Shown in pieces: positions 1 to 10,350 of a DNA stretch of 64,000 nt (the stretch's first letter is position 1; each line of letters begins with the position of its first letter). Below the pieces are notes generated by a model, which had not been told where the DNA came from, made no database searches, and saw only the letters and a list, made by a program, of their open reading frames with translations. Location: assembly GCF_051401765.1 (NCBI RefSeq), contig NW_027480467.1, forward strand, positions 1,736,001 to 1,800,000, in the 5' to 3' direction. Both the position numbers and the translations under genes were made by a program. The stretch is from Calliopsis andreniformis (lineage: Eukaryota > Arthropoda > Insecta > Hymenoptera > Andrenidae).

Positions 1-413
1 AATACACAATCCTCAATCCTCAATCCTCAAACCTCAATCCTCAATCCTCATTCCTAAACCTCAAACCTCAACCCTCAGTCCTCATCCTCAATTCCCAATT
101 CTCAATCCTCAATCCTCAATTCTCAATCTTCAATCATCAATAACCAATCTTCAATCCTCAATCCCCAGTCCTCAATCTTCAATCCTCAATGCTCAATCCT
201 CAATCCTCAATCCTCAGTCCTCAATCCTCAATCCTCAATCCTCGTACTTCAATCCTCAACCGTCAGTCCTCGTCCTCAATCCTCAACTATCAATCCTCAA
301 TCCTCAATATTCAATCATCAATACTCAATCTTCGATCCTCAATCCTCAATCCTCAATCCTCAATCCTCAATCCTCAATACTCAACCATCAATACTCAATT
401 CCCAATACTCAAT

Positions 414-430
414 AGAATATCCTGGATTCT
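414..430 (+). repeat. AGAATATCC marker element, representative copy
   Basis: The 17-base string AGAATATCCTGGATTCT breaks the heptamer pattern and contains the odd palindrome ATCCTGGAT (419-427). It is almost always preceded by CAATACTCAAT and followed by CAGTATTCAATACTC. The element recurs throughout the window in three main forms: TCCTGGATTCTCAG, TCCTGAATTCTCA (with a GAATTC palindrome) and TCCCAAATTCTCATG; a fourth, weaker form reads ACAGAATATCCTCAATTCACAG. It is the most constant non-canonical mark of the sub-blocks. Whether it binds a protein is unknown. Confidence 0.85.
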
Positions 431-636
431 CAGTATTCAATACTCAATCCTCAATCATCAATCCTCAATCCTCAATCCTCAGTCATCAATCCTCAATCTT
501 CAATACTCAATCCTCAATCCTCAATCCTCAATCCTCAATTATCATTCCTCAAACCTCAATCCTCAACCCTCAGTCCTCATCCTCAATTCTCAATACTCAA
601 TCCTCAATCCTCAATCCTCAATCTTCAATCCTCAAT

Positions 637-690
637 AATCAATCTCCTATCCTAGATCCTCAATCCCCAATACTCTATCCTTAATCCCCA
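637..690 (+). repeat. CCTAGATCC island, representative copy
   Basis: A conserved departure from the heptamer reads AATCTCCTATCCTAGATCC and then CCCCAATACTCTATCC. A sister form reads AATCTCCAATCCTAGATCC followed by CCCCAATCCTCAATCG. Both recur many times, always next to AATAATCAATCTCC. This is a barcode rather than a recognised functional site. Confidence 0.75.
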
Positions 691-1210
691 ATATTCAATC
701 CTCTATCCCCAGTCCACAATCTTCAATCCCCAAAGCTCAATAATCAATCCTCAATCCTCAGTCCTCGATCGTCAATCATCAATCCACAATCTTCAATACT
801 CAATCCCCAGTCCTCAATCCTCAATCCTCAATCATCAATCCTCAATCTTCAATACTCAATCGTCAATCCTCAATCCTCAATCCCCAATACTCAATCTTCA
901 ATCCTCAATCCTCAATCCTCAATCCTCCACCCTCAGCCCTGATCCTCGATCCTCAATACTGAATCCTCAATCCTCAATCTTCAATCCTCAATACTCAGTC
1001 TTCAATCATCAATCCTCAATACTCAATCCTCAATCCTCAATCCTCAATCCTCAATCATCAATCCTCAATCCTCAATCATCAACCTTCAATCCTCAATACT
1101 CAATCTTCAATCCTCAATACTCAATCCTCAATATTCAACACGCAACCATCAACCATCACTTCTCAATATTCAACCATCAATCCTCAATTCTCAATACTCA
1201 ATAGAATATC

Positions 1211-1345
1211 CCAAATTCTCATGATTCAATACTCAATCCACAATGTTCATTAATCAAATCTCGATCCTCACACATCAATTCTCAACACTCAATCCTCAAC
1301 ACACGGTCCTCACCCTTCAATCCTCCATCCTCAATCCTCTATCCT
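1211..1345 (+). repeat. CTCATGATTC to AAGCGTC diverged island, representative copy
   Basis: Directly after an AGAATATCC marker lies a stretch of about 130 bp in which few units are canonical. It includes CTCATGATTC, AATCAAATCTCGATCC, CAACAC(A/T)CGGTCCTC and CTGAAGCGTC or CTCAAGCGTC. The same island recurs in order near 1,700, 4,985, 16,210, 23,300, 24,410, 27,000, 29,310, 29,750, 31,130, 35,215 and later. Its unusual sequence is kept better than expected if it were only drifting satellite between recent duplications. Confidence 0.75.
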
Positions 1346-1490
1346 GAAGCGTCAATCATCAATCCTCAATCCTCAACCCTCAAACCTCAGTCCTCAAACC
1401 TCAATACTCAATCTTCGATTCCCACTCCTCAATCCTCAATCCCCAATCCTCAATCTTCAATCCTCAATCCTCAATCCTCAATCCTCAATC

Positions 1491-1850
1491 TTCAATCCTC
1501 AACCGTCAGTCCTCGGCCTCAATCCTCAAACCTCAATCCTCAATCCTCAATATTCAATCATCAATACTCAATCTTCAATCCTCAATTCTCAATCCTCAAT
1601 CCTCAATCCTCAATCCTCAATATTCAACACACAACCATCAGCCATCAATTCTCAATACTCAACCATCAATCCTCAATTCTTAGTACTCAATAGAATATCC
1701 TGAATTCTCATGATTCAATACTCAATCCACAATATTCAATAATCAAATCCCGATCATCAAACATCAATTCTCAACACTCAATCCTCAACACTCGGTCCTC
1801 TCTCTTCAATCCTCCAACCTCAATCCTCTATCCTCAAGCGTCAATCCTCA
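1491..1850 (+). repeat. Short block shared with 4,771-5,130
   Basis: From the string CAACCGTCAGTCCTCGGCC at about 1,500 the sequence follows 4,780 onward at a constant offset of 3,280. It includes one AGAATATCC marker near 1,690 and the diverged island ending in AAGCGTC. It leaves that match near 1,855. The CCTCGGCC variant, one of the few sites with adjacent G residues, is a convenient barcode and recurs near 8,880, 10,022, 30,930, 35,025 and 37,322. Confidence 0.8.
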
Positions 1851-3289
1851 ATCCTCAATACTCAACCATCAATCCTAAATTCTCAATACTCAATAGAATA
1901 TACTGAATTCTCAGGATTCAATACTCAAACCTCAATCCTCAGCCCTCAGCCCTCATCCTCCGTCCTCAATCCTCAATCCTCAATCCTCAATCTTCAATCC
2001 TCAATGCTCAATCCTCAATCCTCAATCCTCAGTCATCAGTCCTCAATCATCAATCCTCAAACCTCAATCCTCAACCATCAGTCCTCGTCCTCAATCCTCA
2101 ACCCTCAATCCTCAATCCTCAATTTTCAATCATCAATACTCAATCTTCAATCCTCAATCCTCAATCCTCAATCCTAAAATCCTCAATCCTCAATATTCAA
2201 CACACAACCCTCAACCATCAATCCTCAATACTCAACCATCAATACTCAATTTTCAATACTCAATAGAATATCCTGAATTCTCAGTTTTCAATACTCAATC
2301 CTCAATCTTCAAACTTCATGTCTCCATCCACAAACATCAATCCTCATCACTCAACCCACAACACTCAGTCCTCAATCTTCAATCCTCAATCCTCAATACT
2401 CAATCCTCAGTCCTCAGTCCTCAATCTTCAATACTCAATGCTCAATCCTAAAATCCTCAATCCTCAATTCTCAATCATTAATCCTCAATCGTCAATACTC
2501 AATCCTCAATCCTCAATCCTCAATCCTCAATCCTCAATACTCAATCTTCAATACTCAATCGTCAATCCTCAGTCCTCAATTCTCAATCGTCAATCCTCGT
2601 TCCTCAATCCTCAACCCTCAGCCCTCATCCTCAATCCTCAATCCTGAATCCTCAATACTCAATCTTCAATCCTCAATACTCAGTCTTCAATCCTCAATCC
2701 TCAATCCTCAATCCTCAGTCCTCAATCCACAATCATCAATCCTCAATCTTCAATACTCATTCCTCAATCCTCAATCCTCAATCCTCAATACTCAATCTTC
2801 AATCCTCAACACTCAAACCTCAATCTTCAATCCTCAATACTCAATCCTCAATCCTCAATACTCAACCATCAATCCTCAATTCTCAATACTCAATAGAATA
2901 TCCTGAATTCTCGGTATTCAATACTCAAACCTCAATCCTCAACACTCAGCCCTCATCCTCCACCCTCAATCCTCAATCCTCAACCCTCAATCCTCAATCC
3001 TCAGTCCTCAGTCCTCAAACCTCAATCCTCAACCCTCAGCCATCATCCTCAATCCTCAATCCTCGTTCCTCAATCCTCAATCCTCAATCCTCAATCCTCA
3101 ATAGTCAATCTCCAATCCTAGATCCTCAATCCCCAATCCTCAATCCTTAATCCTCAATCTTCAATCCTCAATCCTCAATCCTCAATCTTCAATACTCAAT
3201 CCACAATCCTCAATCCTCAATCCTCAATACTCAATCTTCAATCCTCAATCCGCAATCCTCAATCCTCAACCCTCAGCCCGCATCCTCAA
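1851..3289 (+). repeat. Diverged relative of the 11.2-12.5 kb block
   Basis: This stretch resembles 11.3-12.5 kb at an offset near 9,486; for example the island at 2,318-2,360 matches that at 11,804-11,850. It differs at many more positions than the recent duplicates elsewhere in the window. It therefore looks like an older copy of the same block. Three AGAATATCC markers occur near 1,895, 2,265 and 2,895. No gene or other structure is visible. Confidence 0.7.
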
Positions 3290-6200
3290 TCCTCAATCCT
3301 GAATCATCAATCCTCAATCTTCAATACTCAATCCTCAATCCTCAATCCTCAATCCTCAATACTCAACCATCGATCCTCAATTCCCAATACTCAATAGAAT
3401 ATCCTGGATTCTCAGTATTGAATACTCAAACCTCAATCCTCAACCATCAGCCCTCATCCTCCATCCTCAATCCTCAATACTCAAACCTCAATCTTCAATC
3501 CTCAATGCTCAATCTTCGATCCTCAACCCTCAACACTCAATCCTCAATCCTCAATCCTCAGTCATGAATACTCAATCTTCAATACTCAATCCTCAATCCT
3601 CAATCCTCAATCCTCAATCCTCATTCCTCATCCCTCAAACCTCAATCCTCAACCCTCAGTCCTCATCCACAATTCTCAATTCTGAATCCTCAATCCTCAA
3701 TTCTCAATCTTCAATCCTCAATAATCAATCTCCAATCCTAGATACTCAATCCCCAATCCTCAATCGTTAATCCTCAATCTTCAATCCTCAATCCCCAGTC
3801 CTCAATCCTCAATACTCAATCTTCAATCCTCAATCGTCAATTCTCAATCCTCAATACTCAATCCTCAATCGTCAATCCTCAATCCTCAAACCTCAATCTT
3901 CAATCCTCAATGCTCAATCTTCGATCCTCAACCCTCAACACTCAATCCTCAATCCTCAATCCTCAGTCATGAATACTCAATCCTCAATCCTCAATCCTCA
4001 ATACTCAACCATCAATCCTCAATTCCCAATACTCAATAGAATATCCTGGATTCTCAGTATTCAATACTCAAACCTCAATCCTCAACCATCAGCCCTCATC
4101 CTCCATCCTCAATCCTCAATCCTCAAACCTCAATCTTCAATCCTCAATACTCAATCTTCGGTCCTCAATTCGCAACACTCAATCCTCAATCCACAATCCT
4201 CAGTCATGAATACTCAATCTTCAATACTCAATCCTCAACCCTCAATCCTCAATCCTCAATCCTCAATCCTCAATCCTCATTCCTCAAACCTCAATCCTCA
4301 ACCCTCAGGCCTCATCCTCAATTCTCAATTCTCAATCCCCAACCCTCAATTCTCAATCTTGAATCCTCATTCCTCAAACCTCAATCCTCAACCCTCAGGC
4401 CTCATCCTCAATTCTCAATTCTCAATCCTCAATCCTCAATTCTCAATCTTGAATCCTCAGTAATCAATCTCCAATCCTAGATCCTCAATCGCCAATCCTC
4501 AATCGTTAATCCTCAATCTTCAATCCTCAATCCCCAGTCCTCAATCCTCAATACTCAATCTTCAATCCTCAATCCTCAATTCTCAATCCTCAATACTCAA
4601 TCCTCAATCGTCAATACTCAATCGTCAATCCTCAATCCCCAATCCTGAATCTTCATTCCTCAATCCTCAATCCTCAATCCTCAATCCTCAATCTTCAATC
4701 CTCAATACTCAATCTTCAATCCTCAATCCTCATTCCCCAATCCTCAATCCTCAATCCTCAATCCTCAATCTTCAATCCTCAACCGTCAGTCCTCGGCCTC
4801 AATCCTCAAACCTCAATCCTCAATCCTCAATATTCAATCATCAATACTCAATCTTCAATCCTCAATTCTCAATCCTCAATCCTCAATCCTCAATCCTCAA
4901 TATTCAACACACAACCATCAGCCATCAATTCTCAATACTCAACCATCAATCCTCAATTCTTAGTACTCAATAGAATATCCTGAATTCTCATGATTCAATA
5001 CTCAATCCACAATATTCAATAATCAAATCCCGATCATCAGACATCAATTCTCAACACTCAATCCTCAACACTCGGTCCTCTCTCTTCAATCCTCCAACCT
5101 CAATCCTCTATCCTCAAGCGTCAATCCTCAATCCTCAATCCTCAACCCTCAATCCTCAGTCCTCAAACCTCAATTCCGAATCCTCAATCCTGAATGCTCA
5201 ATCTTCATTCCTCAGTCCGCAACAATCAATTGTCAATCCTCAATCCTCAACAGAATATCCTCAATTCACAGTTTTCAATACTCAATCCCCAATCTTCAAT
5301 CTTCAAATCTCAATTCACAGACATCAGTTCTCATCACTCAACCCTCAACACTCAGTCCTGAATCTTCAATCCTCAATCCTCAATCCTCAATCTTCTATCC
5401 TCCATACTCAATCTTCAGTCCTCAATCCTCAATCATCAATCATCAATCCTCAATCCTCAGTCATCAATCCTCAATCACCAACACTCAATCCTCAATCCTC
5501 AATCCTCAGTCCTCAAAACTCAACCCTCAACCCTCAGCCCTCATCCTCAATCCTCAATCCTGAATCCTCAATCCTCAATCTTCAATCCTCAATACTCAGT
5601 CTTCAATCCTCAATCCTCAATCCTCAATCCTCAGTACTCAATCCTCAATCATCAATCCTCAATCTTCAATACTCATTCCTCAATCCTCAATCCTCAATCC
5701 TCAATACTCAATCTTCAATCCTCAATCCTCAACCCTCAATCCTCAACCCTCAACCCTCATCCTCCATCCTCAATCCTCAATCCTCAAACCTCAATCTTCA
5801 ATCCTCAATACTCAATCTTCGATTCTGAACTCTCAATCCTCAATCCACAATACCCAATCCTCAATCCTCAATCCGCAATCCTCAATTCTCAATCCTCAGT
5901 CCTCGTTCCTCAAACCTCAATCCTCAACCCTCAGTCCTCATCCTCAATTCTAAATTCTCAATCCTCAAACCTCAATCTTCAATCCTCAATATTGAATCCT
6001 CAATCTTCACCATCAATCCTCAATCCTCAATCCTCAATCCTCAATCATCAATCCTCAGTCTTCGATAATCAATCCTCAATCCTCAATCCTCAATCCTCAA
6101 CCCTCAGCCCTCATCCTGAATCCTCAATCCTGAATCCTCAATCCTCAATCATCAATACTCAATCCTCAATCATCAACCATCAGCCCTCATCCTCCATCCT

Positions 6201-7378
6201 CAATCCTCAATCCTCAAACCTCAATCTTCAATCCTCAATGCTCAATCTTCGATCCTCAACCCTCAACACTCAATCCTCAATCCTCAATCCTCAGTCATGA
6301 ATACTCAATCTTCAATACTCAATCCTCAATCCTCAATCCTCAATCCTCAATCCTCAATCCTCAATACTCAATAGTCAATCCTCAATCCTCAATCCTCAAT
6401 CCTCAACCCTCAATCCTCAGTCCTCAAACCTCAATACTCAATCATCGATTCCCACTCCTCAATCCTCAATCTCCAATCCTCAATCTTCAATCCTCAATCC
6501 TCAATCCTCAATCCTCAATCCTCAATCCTCAATCCTCAATCATCAATCCTCAATCTTCAACACTCATTCATCAACCCACAATCCACAATCGTCAATCCTC
6601 AATCCTCAATCTTCGATCCTCAATCCTCAATCCTCAATCATCAATCCTCAATCTTCTACACTCAATCCTCAATCGTCAATCCTCAATCCTGAATCATCAA
6701 TCCTCAATCTTCAATACTCAATCCTCAATCCTCAATCCTCAATCCTCAATACTCAACCATCGATCCTCAAATGCCAATACTCAATAGAATATCCTGGATT
6801 CTCAGTATTCAATACTCAAACCTCAAACCTCAACCATCAGCCCTCATCCTCCATCCTCAATCCTCAATCCTCAAACCTCAATCTCCAATCCTCAATACTC
6901 AATCTTCGATCCTCAATCCTCAACACTCAATCCTCAATCCTCAATCCTCAGTCATGAATACTCAATCCTCAATACTCAATCCTCAATCCTCAATCCTCAA
7001 TCCTCAATCCTCAATCCTCAATCCTCAATCATCAATCCTCAAACCTCAATCCTCAACCCTCAATCCTCAGACCTCAAACCTCAATACTCAATCTTCGATT
7101 CCCACTCCTCAATCCTCAATCCCCAATCCTCAATCTTCAATCCTCAATCCTCAATCCTCAATCCTCAGTCCTCAATCCTCAATCATCAATCCTCAATCTT
7201 CAACACCCATTCATCAACCCTCAATCCTCAATCCTCAATCCTCAATCTTCGATCCTCAATCCTCAATCCTCAACCATCAATCCCCAATCTTCAACACTCA
7301 ATCCTCAATCCTCAATCCTCAATCCTGAATCATCAATCCTCAATCTTCAATACTCAATCCTCAATCCTCAATCCTCAA
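3290..7378 (+). repeat. 4,089-bp tandem unit, copy 1
   Basis: Landmarks here recur at exactly +4,089, for example the TCATGAATACTC strings at 3,564 and 3,969 recur at 7,653 and 8,058, and the marker near 3,394 recurs near 7,483. The unit contains several internal sub-blocks related to each other, each with an AGAATATCC marker followed by a run of canonical heptamers. The left edge lies in a canonical run near 3,290 and is uncertain by some tens of bases. The second half of this unit (from 4,611) is also the start of the 26-kb superunit. Confidence 0.88.
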
Positions 7379-8910
7379 TCCTCAATCCTGAATCATCAAT
7401 CCTCAATCTTCAATACTCAATCCTCAATCCTCAATCCTCAATCCTCAATACTCAACCATCGATCCTCAATTCCCAATACTCAATAGAATATCCTGGATTC
7501 TCAGTATTGAATACTCAAACCTCAATCCTCAACCATCAGCCCTCATCCTCCATCCTCAATCCTCAATACTCAAACCTCAATCTTCAATCCTCAATGCTCA
7601 ATCTTCGATCCTCAACCCTCAACACTCAATCCTCAATCCTCAATCCTCAGTCATGAATACTCAATCTTCAATACTCAATCCTCAATCCTCAATCCTCAAT
7701 CCTCAATCCTCATTCCTCATCCCTCAAACCTCAATCCTCAACCCTCAGTCCTCATCCACAATTCTCAATTCTGAATCCTCAATCCTCAATTCTCAATCTT
7801 CAATCCTCAATAATCAATCTCCAATCCTAGATACTCAATCCCCAATCCTCAATCGTTAATCCTCAATCTTCAATCCTCAATCCCCAGTCCTCAATCCTCA
7901 ATACTCAATCTTCAATCCTCAACCGTCAATTCTCAATCCTCAATACTCAATCCTCAATCGTCAATCCTCAATCCTCAAACCTCAATCTTCAATCCTCAAT
8001 GCTCAATCTTCGATCCTCAACCCTCAACACTCAATCCTCAATCCTCAATCCTCAGTCATGAATACTCAATCCTCAATCCTCAATCCTCAATACTCAACCA
8101 TCAATCCTCAATTCCCAATACTCAATAGAATATCCTGGATTCTCAGTATTCAATACTCAAACCTCAATCCTCAACCATCAGCCCTCATCCTCCATCCTCA
8201 ATCCTCAATCCTCAAACCTCAATCTTCAATCCTCAATACTCAATCTTCGATCCTCAATTCGCAACACTCAATCCTCAATCCACAATCCTCAGTCATGAAT
8301 ACTCAATCTTCAATACTCAATCCTCAACCCTCAATCCTCAATCCTCAATCCTCAATCCTCAATCCTCATTCCTCAAACCTCAATCCTCAACCCTCAGGCC
8401 TCATCCTCAATTCTCAATTCTCAATCCCCAACCCTCAATTCTCAATCTTGAATCCTCATTCCTCAAACCTCAATCCTCAACCCTCAGGCCTCATCCTCAA
8501 TTCTCAATTCTCAATCCTCAATCCTCAATTCTCAATCTTGAATCCTCAGTAATCAATCTCCAATCCTAGATCCTCAATCGCCAATCCTCAATCGTTAATC
8601 CTCAATCTTCAATCCTCAATCCCCAGTCCTCAATCCTCAATACTCAATCTTCAATCCTCAATCCTCAATTCTCAATCCTCAATACTCAATCCTCAATCGT
8701 CAATACTCAATCGTCAATCCTCAATCCCCAATCCTGAATCTTCATTCCTCAATCCTCAATCCTCAATCCTCAATCCTCAATCTTCAATCCTCAATACTCA
8801 ATCTTCAATCCTCAATCCTCATTCCCCAATCCTCAATCCTCAATCCTCAATCCTCAATCTTCAATCCTCAACCGTCAGTCCTCGGCCTCAATCCTCAAAC
8901 CTCAATCCTC
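7379..8910 (+). repeat. 4,089-bp tandem unit, truncated copy 2
   Basis: This repeats 3,290-4,821 at offset 4,089 with very few changes (for example one base near 4,162 against 8,251). The copy then stops: at about 8,910 the sequence jumps to material equivalent to 5,958 onward, skipping about 1.1 kb of the unit. The equivalent place in the second 26-kb superunit (35,042-36,200) retains the skipped part, so copy 1 most likely lost it by recombination between like-phased heptamers. Confidence 0.85.
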
Positions 8911-10099
8911 AAACCTCAATCTTCAATCCTCAATATTCAATCCTCAATCTTCACCATCAATCCTCAATCCTCAATCATCAATCCTCAGTCTTCGATAATC
9001 AATCCTCAATCCTCAATCCTCAATCCTCAACCCTCAGCCCTCATCCTGAATCCTCAATCCTGAATCCTCAATCCTCAATCATCAATACTCAATCCTCAAT
9101 CATCAACCATCAGCCCTCATCCTCCATCCTCAATCCTCAATCCTCAAACCTCAATCTTCAATCCTCAATGCTCAATCTTCGATCCTCAACCCTCAACACT
9201 CAATCCTCAATCCTCAATCCTCAGTCATGAATACTCAATCTTCAATACTCAATCCTCAATCCTCAATCCTCAATCCTCAATCCTCAATCCTCATCCCTCA
9301 AACCTCAATCCTCAACCCTCAGTCCTCATCCTCAATTCTTAATTCTCAATCCTCAATCCTCAATTCTCAATCTTCAATCCTCAATAATCAATCTCCAATC
9401 CTAGATCCTCAATCCCCAATCCTCAATCGTTAATCCTCAATCTTCAATCCTCAATCCCCAGTCCTCAATCCTCAATACTCAATCTTCAATCCTCAATCGT
9501 CAATTCTCAATCCTCAATACTCAATCCTCAATCGTCAATCCTCAATCCTCAAACCTCAATCTTCAATCCTCAATGCTCAATTTTCGATCCTCAACCCTCA
9601 ACACTCAATCCTCAATCATCAATCCTCAGTCATGAATACTCAATCCTCAATCCTCAATCCTCAATACTCAACCATCAATCCTCAATTCCCAATACTCAAT
9701 AGAATATCCTGGATTCTCAGTATTCAATACTCAAACCTCAATCCTCAACCATCAGCCCTCATCCTCCATCCTCAATCCTCAATCCTCAAACCTCAATCTT
9801 CAATCCTCAATACTCAATCTTCGATCCTCAATTCGCAACACTCAATCCTCAATCCACAATCCTCAGTCATGAATACTCAATCTTCAATACTCAATCCTCA
9901 ACCCTCAATCCTCAATCCTCAATCCTCAATCCTCAATACTCAATCTTCAATCCACAATCCTCATTCCCCAATCCTCAATCCTCAATCCTCAATCCTCAAT
10001 CTTCAATCCTCAACCGTCAGTCCTCGGCCTCAATCCTCAAACCTCAATCCTCAATCCTCAATATTCAATCATCAATACTCAATCTTCGATCCTCAATTC
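8911..10099 (+). repeat. Joining block between the 4,089-bp and 7,092-bp arrays
   Basis: The first 300 bases follow 5,958-6,300 (offset near 2,930). From about 9,200 the sequence follows 7,630 onward at offset 1,574 (9,227 against 7,653; 9,632 against 8,058) up to about 9,920, where it switches to a segment with CCTCGGCC and then to the 7,092-bp unit. It is repeated at +27,300 in the second superunit (36,240-37,400). No gene is visible. Confidence 0.8.
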
Positions 10100-10200
10100 T
10101 CAATCCTCAATCCTCAATCCTCAATCCTCAATCCTCAACCCTCAATCCTCAGTCCTCAAACCTCAATTCCGAATCCTCAATCCTGAATGCTCAATCTTCA

Positions 10201-10350
10201 TTCCTCAGTCCGCAACAATCAATTGTCAATCCTCAATACTCAACAGAATATCCTCAATTCACAGTTTTCAATACTCAATCCCCAATCTTCAATCTTCAAA
10301 TCTCAATCCACAGACATCAGTTCTCATCACTCAACCCTCAACACTCAGTC
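10201..10350 (+). repeat. AACAATCAATTGTC diverged island, representative copy
   Basis: This island starts at a small inverted repeat, ACAAT-CA-ATTGT (10,215-10,226), runs into ACAGAATATCCTC, and then an A/T-rich stretch ACAGTTTTCAATACTC and CAGACATCAGTTCTCATC. Copies with the same order lie near 5,225, 13,311, 17,307, 20,403, 31,364, 35,455, 37,515, 40,687 and 43,255. A sister form with CAGTTGTC occurs near 14,345, 21,435, 41,725, 44,288 and 51,055. Confidence 0.75.

Larger units (their letters stand above)
1..1490 (+). repeat. Block shared with 14,815-16,480 and related segments
   Basis: Base 1 aligns with 14,815 (offset 14,814), and the match continues with few differences until the period changes near 550, where the 15-kb copy carries an extra 181 bp. 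After that the offset is 14,995 (for example 1,141 against 16,136). The match ends near 1,490, where this copy switches to sequence seen at 4,771. A variant near 146 (CATCAATAACC) agrees with the 42.3-kb copy rather than the 14.9-kb one, while one near 172 does not, so the block is a mosaic of known versions. No gene is present. Confidence 0.85.

Noticed and set aside
414..430. AGAATATCC marker as a promoter or transposon end
   Set aside because: It has no partner inverted copy, no target-site duplication and no coding element between neighbouring copies. It behaves as part of the satellite unit.
10215..10226. Inverted repeat ACAAT-CA-ATTGT as a terminator or hairpin
   Set aside because: The stem is five A/T-rich pairs with a two-base loop, too weak, and no transcript or U-tract context supports it.
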